A stretch of DNA of 64,000 nt from Rhodococcus sp. OK519 (GCF_003051005.1 NZ_QAOW01000001.1:434001-498000), one strand, 5' to 3'; positions 33,929 to 44,484 are shown, counted from the first letter of the stretch. The notes: generated by a model not told the origin, from the letters alone. Translations and numbers: made by a program.

Positions 33929-34801
33929 TCAGCCGGTGGCCGCGGCGCGCCGGTAGCCGCGGATCGCCGGGTAGACGAACACCGCGATCATTCCGAGCGA
34001 CCAAGCCAAGGTCTGCATCACGGGTATGAACACCGGTCCACCGAGGGCAAGCCCGCGCATCGCGTCGATCGCACACGACATCGGCTGCGCTGCGACCACC
34101 GGTTGCAGCCATGTCGGGTATGCCATCACAGGGACGAATCCCGAGTTGAAGAACATCAGGAGTGTGCAGCCGATCGAGACGAGCTCGACCAACGGCGCAT
34201 CGCCGGAGACCGTCGCGAGAGCGGTCACCATCATGGCGAACCCCATCCCGAAGATGATCGGAAGGATGAGTAGCAGGACGCTCGGCAGGAAGCCTTGGGT
34301 GAGACGGAATCCGAGCGCAATTCCCACGATGAGGATCACGATGGTCGTCACCAGGACACGAATTGCCTCGGCCATCATTCGGCCGACCAGTCCGGCAGCC
34401 CGATGGATCGGCAGCGTCCAGAATCGGGACAGCAGGCCGGTCTTGCGCTCGACCTTCAGTCCGACCGCGCTGACGATCGACCCGAACATGGCGCCGATCA
34501 GGATGATCATCGGGACCTGGCCGTAGATGGCGGCCTGTCCGGTCGCCGCGGTGACGGTGTTGCCGATGACGATGCGGAACATGACGAGCGTCAACGCCGG
34601 GTACAGGAGTGCCTGGATCATCGTGGACGGATCGCGCGACCAGCGCGTCAACAGGCGTTTGCACTGGATGAGGCTGTGTCCCCACAGTGCTCGGAGCGAC
34701 GACTCCGGCCACGGCTGGGTGGGCGCCGGAAAGTCGAACGCATCGGGTGCGATCACCGAAGTGTTCGTGGAGGTCATCGTCGATTCCTGGAACTCGCTCA
34801 T
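33929..34801 (-). CDS. ABC-2 type transporter permease, DrrB/DrrC family
   Basis: A 290-residue membrane subunit of an ABC exporter. It has about six hydrophobic segments, the first near residues 55-75 (ALTLVMFRIVIG region) and the last near the C-terminus, in the layout of daunorubicin-type (DrrB/DrrC) permeases. The start at 34801 was chosen because its ATG overlaps the stop of the preceding permease as ATGA, which points to translational coupling. A second Met eight codons in is an alternative. It is the last gene of a three-gene transporter unit on the minus strand. The two permeases probably pair with the ATPase encoded first. The substrate is unknown; closeness to the NRPS genes suggests export of their product. 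Confidence 0.87.
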   Translation of the reverse strand: MSEFQESTMTSTNTSVIAPDAFDFPAPTQPWPESSLRALWGHSLIQCKRLLTRWSRDPSTMIQALLYPALTLVMFRIVIGNTVTAATGQAAIYGQVPMIILIGAMFGSIVSAVGLKVERKTGLLSRFWTLPIHRAAGLVGRMMAEAIRVLVTTIVILIVGIALGFRLTQGFLPSVLLLILPIIFGMGFAMMVTALATVSGDAPLVELVSIGCTLLMFFNSGFVPVMAYPTWLQPVVAAQPMSCAIDAMRGLALGGPVFIPVMQTLAWSLGMIAVFVYPAIRGYRRAAATG

Positions 34802-35661
34802 TTTCGCCTCAAACTCGCCCACACGGCCAACGGTGCGAAGACCACGATCAGCCCCACACACCAGGCAACCGCGGGAAACAGGGTCGACGTATGGACCCCG
34901 CCCTCGGCCATGTCACGCATCGCGTACGAGAACTGGGAGATCGGCTGATTACGGACGAACGGACGGATCCATTCGGGGAAACCGGTCTCGGGCACGAAAC
35001 CGCACGACAGCATGCCGAGGATCAGCTGAGGCAATGTCAGTGCCTGCGCGGTGGCCTCCGGCGACTTCGACAGCGTCCCGATCGCGTCGGCGCCGAGTGA
35101 CAGGGCGAGGCTGATCGCCAAGGCGAAAAGGCAGAACAAGGCGGCCTGGGCCACGCCTGCACTGAAGCGGAACCCGATGGCGTAGCCGTAGCCCAGCGCG
35201 GCCGTCAGGGACAGTGCTGAGCGGACGAGGCCGCTCGTCATCCGCGACAGCAACGGAACCGGGCCGGCCACCGGCATGGTCTTCAAGCGCGTAGTCAGCC
35301 CGTGCAGCGCTTCCACCGAGGCGAGCTGGGACGCCGAGATCGCGGTGAAGGCCATGGCCTGCAGCACGATGATCGGCATCAGGAACTGGGCGTAGTCGAT
35401 TCCCTGAAGCTTCATCACGAACTTCAGGGGAAGGTAGAAACCGATCGTGAAGATCAGCGGCGCGACGAGAGCCACCGCGAGTTCGCCCGTCTTCGCCATC
35501 GTCTTGAGGGTCCGGCCGGTCAGCGCGAGCCACTGCTGGAAACCGTTGGGGTCGGGTCGTCGATGTGAGCCGATCCGCCTGGCCGACACCGTCAGCGAGG
35601 ACTGTCTGGCGCTCGCGGACATCGCGATTCCGTTGGCGGCGCTCTTCGCCGGCGAGGTCAT
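34798..35661 (-). CDS. ABC-2 type transporter permease, DrrB/DrrC family
   Basis: A 287-residue membrane subunit of the exporter. A cytoplasmic N-terminal stretch of about 45 residues (MTSPAKSAANG start) is followed by roughly six hydrophobic helices, including VALVAPLIFTIGFYLPL and a long ALFCLFALAISLALSLG segment. The pattern FVPETGFPEW before the last helices resembles the other permease (FVPVMAYPTW), so the two are distant paralogues that may form a heterodimer. The start at 35661 overlaps the ATPase stop as ATGA. The frame is open further upstream, but only inside the ATPase gene, so that extension is rejected. Confidence 0.88.
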   Translation of the reverse strand: MTSPAKSAANGIAMSASARQSSLTVSARRIGSHRRPDPNGFQQWLALTGRTLKTMAKTGELAVALVAPLIFTIGFYLPLKFVMKLQGIDYAQFLMPIIVLQAMAFTAISASQLASVEALHGLTTRLKTMPVAGPVPLLSRMTSGLVRSALSLTAALGYGYAIGFRFSAGVAQAALFCLFALAISLALSLGADAIGTLSKSPEATAQALTLPQLILGMLSCGFVPETGFPEWIRPFVRNQPISQFSYAMRDMAEGGVHTSTLFPAVAWCVGLIVVFAPLAVWASLRRK

Positions 35662-36635
35662 CGGCTGCTCTCCGGCGCCGAGTGGCCGGTCAACGACAGG
35701 AAGACGTCGTCGAGCGACGGGCGGCGGAGCGCGATGTCGGCCAGCTCGATACCGGCCGCGTCCAGTCGGCGCAGCGCCTCGGACAACGTCGAGGCGCCGT
35801 CGGGTGCCGGGATCGACAATCGGTCGTCGCCCGGGGCGATCTCGGCCCGGGTCTCCGGAGGCACGAGATTGCCCAGCGCATGCACAGCCCACGGCAACTT
35901 CTGCGGATCGAGCGGGACAACCTCGCAGAAGCTGCCGCCCGTCCGAGCCTTGAGCTGGTCCGCGGTGCCCTCTGCGATCACCGCGCCCCGGTCGATGACG
36001 ATGATGTTGTCGCTGAGCAGATCGGCCTCTTCGAGATACTGCGTGGTCAGCAGCACCGTGATGCCCTGTTCCTTGAGTGCGGTCACGAGCGACCAGACGC
36101 CCTGACGGCTGCGGGGATCGAGACCGGTGGTGGGCTCGTCCAGGAACACGACTTCGGGACGGACGACGAGGCCACACGCGATGTCGATCCGTCGGCGCAT
36201 ACCGCCGGAGTAGTGGCGGACGGCGCGCTTGCCGGCGTCGAGCAGATCGAACTCGTCCAGCAGCGCCTGGGCGCGCTGCTTGGCGGACCCGCGGTCCAGA
36301 CCCATCAGACGGCCGAACAGTTCGATGTTCTCCCGCCCCGAGAGAGTTTCGTCGAGGGCGGCGTACTGGCCCGTCATCATGATCGACCGCCGGACCTCCG
36401 CAGCGTGCGCGACGACGTCGTGACCGGCCACCATCGCACGCCCGCTGTCGGGACGCAGCAGCGTCGACAGCACCTTGACGGCAGTGGTCTTGCCGGCTCC
36501 GTTGGGGCCGAGAATGCCCAGAACCGTTCCGCGTTTGGCTTCGAAGCTGACCCCTTGGAGGGCCTTGACGTCACCGAAGGATTTGTGGACGTCGTCGACC
36601 AACACAGCTGCGTCCTGGAATATGGGCATCGACAC
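35658..36635 (-). CDS. ABC transporter ATP-binding protein, DrrA family
   Basis: A 325-residue ATPase that should power the two adjacent permeases in drug- or lipid-type export. Walker A is GPNGAGKT (43-50), the Q-loop Gln is about residue 90, the signature is YSGGM (142-146) and Walker B is VVFLDEP (162-168). The H-loop position reads TTQYLEEAD: Gln replaces the usual His, as in DrrA-type ATPases. The extra C-terminal domain of about 100 residues, ending LDDVFLSLTGHSAPESSR, also fits that family, which usually runs to about 330 residues. It is the first gene of the transporter unit. Two direct repeats lie 43-68 bases upstream and could be a control site. An in-frame Met two codons in (36629) is an alternative start. 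Confidence 0.92.
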   Translation of the reverse strand: MSMPIFQDAAVLVDDVHKSFGDVKALQGVSFEAKRGTVLGILGPNGAGKTTAVKVLSTLLRPDSGRAMVAGHDVVAHAAEVRRSIMMTGQYAALDETLSGRENIELFGRLMGLDRGSAKQRAQALLDEFDLLDAGKRAVRHYSGGMRRRIDIACGLVVRPEVVFLDEPTTGLDPRSRQGVWSLVTALKEQGITVLLTTQYLEEADLLSDNIIVIDRGAVIAEGTADQLKARTGGSFCEVVPLDPQKLPWAVHALGNLVPPETRAEIAPGDDRLSIPAPDGASTLSEALRRLDAAGIELADIALRRPSLDDVFLSLTGHSAPESSR

Positions 36636-36677
36636 TCCGCTAGTTCACCTGGGTTGGATGGCTGACCGCCAATCAGG

Positions 36678-36703
36678 GTCCACGTGTCCATCCGTCCACG
36701 TGT
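36678..36703. promoter_or_regulatory. Direct repeats upstream of the ABC exporter genes
   Basis: The decamer gtccacgtgt occurs at 36678-36687 and 36694-36703, a 16-base period. Each copy contains the palindrome cacgtg. They lie 43-68 bases before the ATPase start and between the exporter and the GntR-type regulator gene. A binding site for that regulator or another factor is plausible; no protein can be assigned. Confidence 0.45.
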
Positions 36704-36825
36704 ACTCCCTCCGCTTCCCGGGAATGTTACCTGGCAGCCGAGCGTCGCGAGCCCCATGCGGCTTCGAGCCCGCCGGGCGGCACACGAGCAGGGGGCGAGA
36801 CGTTCGACGCTGGTAGCCCGACGCG

Positions 36826-37527
36826 TCAGTCCCAGATTCCGACCGACTCCAGGTGTCGAACCAGGCGCGTTGCGCCGTCGTCGAAATGAGCACGGGTCTC
36901 GGCCGCGACTGCGGCGCGGTCGCCCGCGACCAGGGCGTTGATCACGCGGGTGTGACTCGCCACCGCGTCATCGCCCCACTCCCGATCCGACGAATAGAAG
37001 TGAACGGGCGTGTATCGGGTGGCGCCCATCAGGAACCAGGAGAGCTTCCGCGCGCCCGCGAGCCGGTTGAGGATGCGGTGGAAGGCGAACTCCAGCTCTT
37101 CGATTCGTGCGGCATCGCCGAGTTCCACCGCACGCCGCAGCTGATCGTTGACGTCGGTCAGTTCGGCGGCGACGTCGTCGTCCATGCAGTCGACGGCCCG
37201 GGTGGCCAACTCCTCGGCGATGCGGCCCTGCAGCCAGAACACGTCGTTGACGTCGTCCCGACTCAGAGGGGCGACCACGTATCCACGGTGGGGGACCAGT
37301 TCGACCAGTCCCTCGCCGCGCAGGGTCAGCAGTGCTTCCCGCACCGGGGTGACGCTCACGCCGAGCTCCGCGGCGGTCTCGTCGAGTCGGATGAAGTCAC
37401 CGGGGCGAACCCCACCCGACATGATCACGTTCCGCACGTGCACCGCGACGTCGTCGGACAGCTGCGGTCGACGGCGGAGGTTGCCCGCGGATCGGGGGGA
37501 GACCGAGCGAGCTGCGGGCGGGGTCAT
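36826..37527 (-). CDS. GntR-family transcriptional regulator, FadR/FCD subgroup
   Basis: A 233-residue DNA-binding repressor or activator. The N-terminal winged helix-turn-helix spans about residues 25-90 (IRLDETAAELGVSVTPVREALLTL, then GLVELVPHRGYVVAPLS). The C-terminal all-helical FCD ligand domain spans about 95-225, with the metal- or ligand-binding pattern DVNDVFWLQGRI, HRILNRL and SHTRVINAL. An AGAGGAG ribosome site precedes the ATG. It lies upstream of the exporter on the same strand, separated by 190 bases that hold two direct repeats. FCD regulators usually respond to small organic acids. Control of the exporter is possible, but control of an unlinked metabolic gene is equally likely. 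Confidence 0.88.
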   Translation of the reverse strand: MTPPAARSVSPRSAGNLRRRPQLSDDVAVHVRNVIMSGGVRPGDFIRLDETAAELGVSVTPVREALLTLRGEGLVELVPHRGYVVAPLSRDDVNDVFWLQGRIAEELATRAVDCMDDDVAAELTDVNDQLRRAVELGDAARIEELEFAFHRILNRLAGARKLSWFLMGATRYTPVHFYSSDREWGDDAVASHTRVINALVAGDRAAVAAETRAHFDDGATRLVRHLESVGIWD

Positions 37528-37712
37528 GGGTACTCCTCTGCGGGGTGCGCGTGCCCGCCTCGGTCAGCCGCGACCGGACCTGGTGAATCCGACTCCGGTC
37601 CGGGCTGGTGTGATGCGCGCAACAATCGGATCGGATCAAATATATCGGGCGCCATGCGCGGGGGCGGCACGTGGTCGTGGAGGTCTGGCGGGGCTACCGG
37701 GGCAGCCCCGCG

Positions 37713-38192
37713 TCAGGCGGGGGTGACCCAGACGGTGATGTCGGCCCGTACGACTTCCGCGCCTGTGCGGTCGGTGATCGAGACCGGAATCGTCAGTTCC
37801 GTGCCCTCTGTGATCGAGGTGAAGTCCGGGATCGCCTCGAGCGTGGCGTACGCCCGCAGCCGTGACTCTGCCTTCGTGAGGTAGCGGACGTTCATCGACT
37901 TGGGGATCCATCGATGCGTCGATGGCACCGTTGCCTCGGCGAGCATGCCCATCGCGGCCTCGGCGAGATTGCACGCAGCGATCGCGTGGAAAGTCCCGAT
38001 GTGATTGTGGACGCCCCACCACTTGGGGGCCGAGACCTCGCACCGGCCGGGCTCGAGGCGCTCCACCCTGGGGAGCACTGTCGCGAAATACGGGACCCGC
38101 ACGCACATGCCGATCGAGAACAGTGCGCGCCCGAATCCGTTGGCGGGCAACTTCTGCCAACTTCGGTACGTGGCGGTGGGGGTCGTCGTCAT
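37713..38192 (-). CDS. DUF4442 hot-dog fold protein (possible acyl-CoA thioesterase)
   Basis: A 159-residue protein resembling the DUF4442 branch of the hot-dog superfamily, which includes putative acyl-CoA thioesterases. Visible features are the KWWGVHNHIGTFHAIAACNLAEAAMG segment (about residues 57-82), which matches the central hot-dog helix region, and a beta-rich C-terminal half (NVRYLTKAES, GTELTIPVSITD, ADITVWV). It is transcribed away from the ribosomal operon and ends 185 bases before the GntR-type gene. Family membership is recalled by eye and the substrate is unknown. Confidence 0.72.
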   Translation of the reverse strand: MTTTPTATYRSWQKLPANGFGRALFSIGMCVRVPYFATVLPRVERLEPGRCEVSAPKWWGVHNHIGTFHAIAACNLAEAAMGMLAEATVPSTHRWIPKSMNVRYLTKAESRLRAYATLEAIPDFTSITEGTELTIPVSITDRTGAEVVRADITVWVTPA

Positions 38193-38677
38193 GGCCGAAA
38201 CCTTACTCTGCGGTAAGTTCCTGGTGTCGGATTTGGCGGCTGACCTCGGACGTCGAGGGGGCTGCGATTTGAACTCTGGGGTCCGCTACGGCATACTGAT
38301 CGGGTTGCCTTGACCGGGACGCGATCCGTTGCGACCCGAGTCGGGCTGGATGAACGTCGAGCATCAGGTCGAAAGTCCTGGTCACGGCGAGTGCAAGACG
38401 GAAGCAGTACCCAAGCTTTGCACCCCTCGCGGGTGCATTCGGTCCGGGTTTCCGCGGCTCCTGGAAGATGATTCCGGGGCCCGGGAATGGACGGCCGGGC
38501 GACACGCCCGACCGCGTGGACCGGAGAACCATGACACATGAACAGCGGCAGCGGATCGAGTATGTCTCGGTCGCCATTCCAATGTTCGTGTCGTGTTTCA
38601 GCTCGAGGGCTGTGCAGACGAGGTAGCCCCCGGCTCGTTCGGGTTCTACGAAACGCGGCAAGAAAAGGACACTAAGC
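38193..38677. other. 485-base region upstream of the S10 operon: candidate promoter and structured leader
   Basis: No convincing gene lies here. It separates the divergent DUF4442 gene from rpsJ. A candidate promoter is at 38269-38297, and the following stretch of about 370 bases would be the 5' untranslated leader of the S10 operon. Hairpins visible in it are 38419-38437 (tgcaccc / gggtgca), 38470-38487 (near-palindrome attcc ... ggaat) and 38496-38510 (cgggcg / cgcccg). A ribosome site AAGGAC precedes the GTG of rpsJ. No strong T tract follows any of the hairpins. Confidence 0.55.
38269..38297 (+). promoter_or_regulatory. Candidate promoter of the S10 ribosomal operon
   Basis: A -35-like ttgaac (38269-38274) is followed, after 17 bases, by a -10-like catact (38292-38297). 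Each matches the vegetative consensus at four of six positions. It is the best match I found between the divergent genes. Transcription from about 38304 would give a leader of about 370 bases. Confidence 0.45.
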
Positions 38678-38983
38678 GTGGCGGGACAGAAGATCCGCAT
38701 CAGGCTCAAGGCCTATGACCATGAGGCGATCGATGCGTCAGCGCGCAAGATCGTCGAGACGGTGACCCGTACCGGGGCCCGCGTGGTCGGCCCGGTGCCG
38801 TTGCCTACCGAGAAGAACGTGTACTGCGTCATCCGCTCGCCGCACAAGTACAAGGACTCGCGCGAGCACTTCGAGATGCGTACTCACAAGCGGCTGATCG
38901 ACATCCTCGACCCGACGCCGAAGACGGTTGACGCGCTCATGCGCATCGACCTTCCGGCCAGCGTCGACGTGAACATCCAGTGA
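38678..38983 (+). CDS. rpsJ: 30S ribosomal protein S10
   Basis: A 101-residue S10, the first gene of the S10 operon. It is part of the 30S head and, with NusB, of transcription antitermination. The sequence [20 protein letters not shown] and the later VVGPVPLPT and RTHKRLIDI segments are typical, and the length is normal for actinobacteria. The start codon is GTG, with AAGGAC seven bases upstream. rplC follows after 28 bases. Confidence 0.99.
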   Translation: MAGQKIRIRLKAYDHEAIDASARKIVETVTRTGARVVGPVPLPTEKNVYCVIRSPHKYKDSREHFEMRTHKRLIDILDPTPKTVDALMRIDLPASVDVNIQ

Positions 38984-39011
38984 GCTTGGGAAGACGCAGC
39001 GGAGATATCAA

Positions 39012-39665
39012 ATGACTAATCAGATCAAGGGAATCCTGGGCACCAAGCTCGGCATGACCCAGGTCTTCGACGAGAACAACCGGGTCGTCCCGGTCACCGT
39101 CGTCAAGGCTGGGCCGAACGTCGTCACCCAGATCCGCACCGAAGAGCGTGACGGCTACAGCGCCGTGCAGCTGGCGTTCGGCGCCATCGACCCCCGCAAG
39201 GTGAACAAGCCGACTTCCGGTCAGTTCGCCAAGGCCGGCGTCACCCCGCGTCGCCACGTCGTCGAGTTCCGCGTTGCCGACGCCTCCGAGTACGAGGTCG
39301 GCCAGGAACTCACGGCCGAGGTCTTCGAGGACGGCGCATACGTCGACGTCACCGGCACCAGCAAGGGCAAGGGCTTCGCCGGCACCATGAAGCGTCACGG
39401 CTTCGCCGGCCAGGGCGCCTCGCACGGTGCACAGGCTGTCCACCGTCGCCCGGGTTCCATCGGTGGCTGTGCCACCCCCGGTCGCGTGTTCAAGGGCATG
39501 CGCATGTCGGGCCGCATGGGCTCCGACCGCATCACGACGCAGAACCTCTCGGTCCACAAGGTGGATGCCGAGAACGGTCTGCTGCTGATCAAGGGTGCGA
39601 TCCCCGGCCGCAAGGGTGGCCTCGTGATCGTCAAGACCGCAGTGAAGGGTGGTGCGTCGGCATGA
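39012..39665 (+). CDS. rplC: 50S ribosomal protein L3
   Basis: A 217-residue L3, an early-assembly protein near the peptidyl-transferase centre. The family signature is visible as [16 protein letters not shown] (about residues 116-131), followed by [20 protein letters not shown]. The stop codon overlaps the start of rplD (ATGA), so translation of the two is probably coupled. Confidence 0.99.
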   Translation: MTNQIKGILGTKLGMTQVFDENNRVVPVTVVKAGPNVVTQIRTEERDGYSAVQLAFGAIDPRKVNKPTSGQFAKAGVTPRRHVVEFRVADASEYEVGQELTAEVFEDGAYVDVTGTSKGKGFAGTMKRHGFAGQGASHGAQAVHRRPGSIGGCATPGRVFKGMRMSGRMGSDRITTQNLSVHKVDAENGLLLIKGAIPGRKGGLVIVKTAVKGGASA

Positions 39666-40327
39666 CCGAGACCGCAACCAAGCTGACCCTCGACGTCAAG
39701 GCTGCCGGTGGCAAGACCAACGGCACCGTCGATCTCCCCTCCGAGATCTTCGACACGACCGCGAACATCGCACTGATGCATCAGGTCGTCGTCGCGCAGC
39801 TCGCTGCGGCACGTCAGGGAACGCACTCCACCAAGACCCGCGGCGAGGTTCGCGGTGGTGGCAAGAAGCCGTACCGCCAGAAGGGCACCGGCCGCGCACG
39901 TCAGGGCTCGACCCGTGCGCCGCAGTTCGCCGGCGGTGGCGTCGTCCACGGCCCGCAGCCGCGTGACTACTCGCAGCGCACCCCCAAGAAGATGAAGGCT
40001 GCCGCACTGCGTGGCGCCCTCTCGGACCGGGCTCGCAGCGAGCGCATCCACGTGATCACCGAACTGGTTGCCGGGCAGGTCCCGTCCACCAAGTCGGCGA
40101 AGTCGTTCCTCGGCGAGATCTCCGACCGCAAGAAGTTCCTGCTGGTCGTCGGTCGCGAGGACATCGCAGCGTGGAAGAGCGTCCAGAACCTGGAAGGCGT
40201 GCATCCCATCGCACCCGACCAGCTCAACACCTATGACGTGCTCAACAGCGATGACGTCGTCTTCAGCCTCGAGGCTCTGAACGCCTTCATCGCGGGCCCG
40301 GCCAAGAACGAGGAGGAGAGCAAGTGA
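39662..40327 (+). CDS. rplD: 50S ribosomal protein L4
   Basis: A 221-residue L4, lining the exit tunnel of the large subunit. The extended tunnel loop is seen as [19 protein letters not shown] with PQFAGGG after it. In some bacteria L4 also represses its own S10 operon; the leader upstream of rpsJ would be the place to look for this, but no such site is established here. It overlaps both neighbours by four bases. Confidence 0.99.
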   Translation: MTETATKLTLDVKAAGGKTNGTVDLPSEIFDTTANIALMHQVVVAQLAAARQGTHSTKTRGEVRGGGKKPYRQKGTGRARQGSTRAPQFAGGGVVHGPQPRDYSQRTPKKMKAAALRGALSDRARSERIHVITELVAGQVPSTKSAKSFLGEISDRKKFLLVVGREDIAAWKSVQNLEGVHPIAPDQLNTYDVLNSDDVVFSLEALNAFIAGPAKNEEESK

Positions 40328-40629
40328 CCACCATCGCCGACCCCCGCGACATCTTGCTGGCCCCGGTCATCTCGGAGAAGTCCTACGGACTGATCGAGGA
40401 AGGCACCTACACCTTCCTGGTGCACCCGGACTCGAACAAGACGCAGATCAAGATTGCCGTCGAGAAGGTCTTCGGCGTCACCGTGACCAGCGTCAACACC
40501 GCCAACCGTCAGGGCAAGCGCAAGCGGACCCGCTTCGGTTACGGCAAGCGCAAGGACACCAAGCGCGCGCTCGTGACCCTCTCGGCCGACAGCAAGCCCA
40601 TCGAGATCTTCGGAGGCCCGGTCGCGTAA
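40324..40629 (+). CDS. rplW: 50S ribosomal protein L23
   Basis: A 101-residue L23 at the tunnel exit, where trigger factor and SRP dock. The opening [20 protein letters not shown] and the basic loop [21 protein letters not shown] are characteristic. It starts with GTG inside the stop of rplD (GTGA overlap). Confidence 0.99.
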   Translation: MTTIADPRDILLAPVISEKSYGLIEEGTYTFLVHPDSNKTQIKIAVEKVFGVTVTSVNTANRQGKRKRTRFGYGKRKDTKRALVTLSADSKPIEIFGGPVA

Positions 40630-40669
40630 GCGTCTGGGACTTGACGAGATATAGAGGACGAGAAGACTC

Positions 40670-41506
40670 ATGGCAATCCGTAAGTACAAGCCGACTACCC
40701 CGGGCCGGCGCGGCTCGAGCGTCTCGGACTTCGCCGAGATCACTCGGTCGACGCCCGAGAAGTCGCTGGTTCGCCCGCTGCACGGCCGTGGTGGTCGTAA
40801 CGCCCACGGTCGCATCACCACCCGTCACAAGGGTGGCGGTCACAAGCGCGCCTACCGCTTGATCGATTTCCGTCGTAACGACAAGGACGGCGTGCCGGCC
40901 AAGGTCGCTCACATCGAGTACGACCCCAACCGCACTGCTCGTATCGCGCTGCTGCACTTCGCGGACGGCGAGAAGCGCTACATCATCGCCCCCAAGGGCC
41001 TGGTGCAGGGCGCCCCGATCGAGTCCGGCGCAGGCGCCGACATCAAGCCGGGCAACAACCTGCCGCTGCGCAACATCCCCACCGGTACCACGATCCACGC
41101 TGTGGAGCTGCGTCCGGGTGGCGGTGCCAAGATGGCCCGTTCCGCCGGCGCCAGCATCCAGCTGCTGGGCAAGGAAGGCCCCTACGCCACGCTGCGTATG
41201 CCGTCCGGTGAGATCCGTCGCGTCGACGTGCGCTGCCGCGCCACCGTCGGCGAGGTCGGCAACGCCGAGCAGTCGAACATCAACTGGGGCAAGGCCGGCC
41301 GCATGCGGTGGAAGGGCGTCCGCCCGACCGTCCGTGGTGTGGTCATGAACCCCGTCGACCACCCGCACGGTGGTGGTGAGGGTAAGACCTCCGGTGGTCG
41401 CCACCCGGTCAGCCCGTGGGGCAAGCCCGAGGGCCGCACCCGCAAGAACAAGGCGAGCGACAAGCTCATCGTCCGCCGTCGCCGTACCGGCAAGAACAAG
41501 CGCTAG
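40670..41506 (+). CDS. rplB: 50S ribosomal protein L2
   Basis: A 278-residue L2, needed for subunit joining and peptidyl transfer. The highly conserved [13 protein letters not shown] loop is present near residues 225-237, including the His implicated in activity. The N-terminal [15 protein letters not shown] and basic C-terminus are standard. A 40-base gap separates it from rplW. Confidence 0.99.
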   Translation: MAIRKYKPTTPGRRGSSVSDFAEITRSTPEKSLVRPLHGRGGRNAHGRITTRHKGGGHKRAYRLIDFRRNDKDGVPAKVAHIEYDPNRTARIALLHFADGEKRYIIAPKGLVQGAPIESGAGADIKPGNNLPLRNIPTGTTIHAVELRPGGGAKMARSAGASIQLLGKEGPYATLRMPSGEIRRVDVRCRATVGEVGNAEQSNINWGKAGRMRWKGVRPTVRGVVMNPVDHPHGGGEGKTSGGRHPVSPWGKPEGRTRKNKASDKLIVRRRRTGKNKR

Positions 41507-41519
41507 GAGGGAGTGAAGG

Positions 41520-41797
41520 ATGCCACGCAGCCTGAAGAAGGGCCCGTTCGTCGATGACCACCTCCTTGCGAAGGTGGACGTGCAGAACGAGAAGGGCACC
41601 AAGCAGGTCATCAAGACCTGGAGCCGTCGTTCCACGATCATTCCGGACTTCATCGGTCACACGTTTGCCGTCCACGACGGACGCAAGCACGTTCCGGTGT
41701 TCGTCTCGGATTCGATGGTTGGCCACAAGCTCGGAGAGTTTGCACCGACCAGGACGTTCAAGGGACACATCAAGGACGACCGGAAGAGCAAGCGTCG

Positions 41798-41801
<4 letters not shown>
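41520..41801 (+). CDS. rpsS: 30S ribosomal protein S19
   Basis: A 93-residue S19 in the 30S head next to S13. It opens [16 protein letters not shown] and carries the family motif [16 protein letters not shown] close to the C-terminus. It overlaps rplV by four bases (ATGA). Confidence 0.99.
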
Positions 41802-43002
<1,201 letters not shown>

Positions 43003-43005
43003 CGC

Positions 43006-43422
43006 ATGTTGATCCCGCGGAGGGTCAAGCACCGCAAGCAGCACCATCCGAGCCGTTCGGGTGCCGCCAAGGGCGGGACCCAGGTGGCCTTCGGTGAGTA
43101 CGGCATCCAGGCTCTCGAGCCGGCCTACATCACCAACCGGCAGATCGAGTCCGCTCGTATCGCCATGACCCGGCACATCAAGCGTGGCGGCAAGATCTGG
43201 ATCAACATCTTCCCGGATCGCCCGCTCACCAAGAAGCCGGCCGAAACCCGAATGGGTTCCGGTAAGGGTTCGCCCGAGTGGTGGATCGCGAACGTCAAGC
43301 CCGGACGGGTGATGTTCGAGATGAGCTACCCGAACGAGGAGATCGCCCGCGAGGCTCTGCGTCGCGCGATGCACAAGCTCCCGTGCAAGTGCCGGATCGT
43401 CACGAGGGAGGAGCAGTTCTGA
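43006..43422 (+). CDS. rplP: 50S ribosomal protein L16
   Basis: A 138-residue L16, which helps position tRNA in the A site. The start [16 protein letters not shown] and the [22 protein letters not shown] motif are diagnostic. It starts four bases after rpsC and its TGA stop overlaps the rpmC start by one base. Confidence 0.99.
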   Translation: MLIPRRVKHRKQHHPSRSGAAKGGTQVAFGEYGIQALEPAYITNRQIESARIAMTRHIKRGGKIWINIFPDRPLTKKPAETRMGSGKGSPEWWIANVKPGRVMFEMSYPNEEIAREALRRAMHKLPCKCRIVTREEQF

Positions 43423-43658
43423 TGGCAACCACCAGCCCTGCTACAGAGCTCCGCGAGTTGACCGACGAAGAGTTGGTCACCAAGCTCCGCGAGGCGAAGG
43501 AAGAACTGTTCAACCTTCGTTTCCAGATGGCCACCGGTCAGCTGGACAACAACCGCCGGCTGCGCACGGTCCGTCACGAGATTGCGCGCATCTACACCGT
43601 CCTGCGTGAGCGTGAGCTCGGCCTGGCCTCTGGTCCGGACGCAGGTGACGCGGCATGA
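43422..43658 (+). CDS. rpmC: 50S ribosomal protein L29
   Basis: A 78-residue L29, a small helical protein at the tunnel exit beside L23. The pattern [20 protein letters not shown], then [13 protein letters not shown], is typical. The frame is open upstream, but the ATG at 43422 gives the expected N-terminus and overlaps the rplP stop by one base. It overlaps rpsQ by four bases. Confidence 0.98.
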   Translation: MATTSPATELRELTDEELVTKLREAKEELFNLRFQMATGQLDNNRRLRTVRHEIARIYTVLRERELGLASGPDAGDAA

Positions 43659-43945
43659 GTGAGGAAAAAGCAGTGAGCACCAACAACACTGAAGAGCGCG
43701 CGAGTCGTAAGGTCCGTGTCGGATACGTCGTGTCCGACAAGATGGAGAAGACGATCGTGGTCGAGCTCGAAGACCGCGTCAAGCACAAGCTCTACGGCAA
43801 GATCATCCGCCGTACGACCAAGGTGAAGGCGCACGACGAGAACAGCACCGCCGGCGTCGGCGATCGCGTTCAGCTGATGGAGACCCGTCCGCTGTCCGCG
43901 ACGAAGCACTGGCGTCTTGTCGAGGTCCTCGAGAAGGCCAAGTAA
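43655..43945 (+). CDS. rpsQ: 30S ribosomal protein S17
   Basis: An S17 of 96 residues that binds 16S rRNA during early assembly. The family block [20 protein letters not shown] and the ending [17 protein letters not shown] are clear. The ATG at 43655 overlaps rpmC as ATGA. A GTG six codons later (43673) has its own GAGGAA ribosome site and is a realistic alternative start. It is the last gene of the S10 unit. Confidence 0.98.
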   Translation: MSEEKAVSTNNTEERASRKVRVGYVVSDKMEKTIVVELEDRVKHKLYGKIIRRTTKVKAHDENSTAGVGDRVQLMETRPLSATKHWRLVEVLEKAK

Positions 43946-43968
43946 GAGCCGAAGAGTGTATCCAGTAC

Positions 43969-44011
43969 GATGGTGGGGTTGCCCTGCGAAAGCAGTGGTG
44001 GCCCCACCATC
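43969..44011 (+). other. Hairpin between the S10 and spc units
   Basis: gatggtgggg (43969-43978) pairs perfectly with ccccaccatc (44002-44011), with a 23-base loop. It lies in the 170-base gap between rpsQ and rplN, the boundary of two classical operons. No T tract follows. It may be an attenuator, a processing site or part of the rplN leader. Confidence 0.6.
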
Positions 44012-44115
44012 GGCGGGTACGGACCGCGCGCGTCGGGTCGGAAATCTGCCGCGCAAGATTTGGTGACTCGCGTGCGAGGTGCCACATCGAAACAAGCCAG
44101 GTCAAGGAGAAGTAA

Positions 44116-44484
44116 GTGATTCAGCAGGAGTCGCGACTGCGCGTCGCCGACAACACGGGTGCCAAGGAGATTCTCTGCATCCGCGTTCTCGGTGGCTCGT
44201 CTCGTCGCTACGCCGGGATCGGCGACATCATTGTCGCCACCGTCAAGGACGCGACCCCGGGTGGAAACGTGAAGAAGGGCGAGGTCGTCAAGGCCGTCAT
44301 CGTCCGCACCACCAAGGAGCGCCGTCGTCCGGACGGCTCGTACATCAAGTTCGACGAGAACGCTGCCGTCATCATCAAGGCGGACAACGATCCGCGCGGC
44401 ACCCGTATCTTCGGACCCGTCGGCCGTGAGCTGCGCGAGAAGAAGTTCATGAAGATCGTCTCGCTCGCCCCGGAGGTGCTGTGA
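44116..44484 (+). CDS. rplN: 50S ribosomal protein L14
   Basis: A 122-residue L14, which forms an inter-subunit bridge. It begins [18 protein letters not shown], with [12 protein letters not shown] and [13 protein letters not shown] further on, as expected. The start is GTG, with AAGGAGAAG upstream. It opens the spc group after a 170-base gap and may have its own promoter. Confidence 0.99.
   Translation: MIQQESRLRVADNTGAKEILCIRVLGGSSRRYAGIGDIIVATVKDATPGGNVKKGEVVKAVIVRTTKERRRPDGSYIKFDENAAVIIKADNDPRGTRIFGPVGRELREKKFMKIVSLAPEVL

Noticed and set aside
38329-38541. Small open frame of 70 codons in the S10 leader
   Set aside because: It has no ribosome site, its composition looks like untranslated GC-rich DNA, and it contains the hairpins of the leader.
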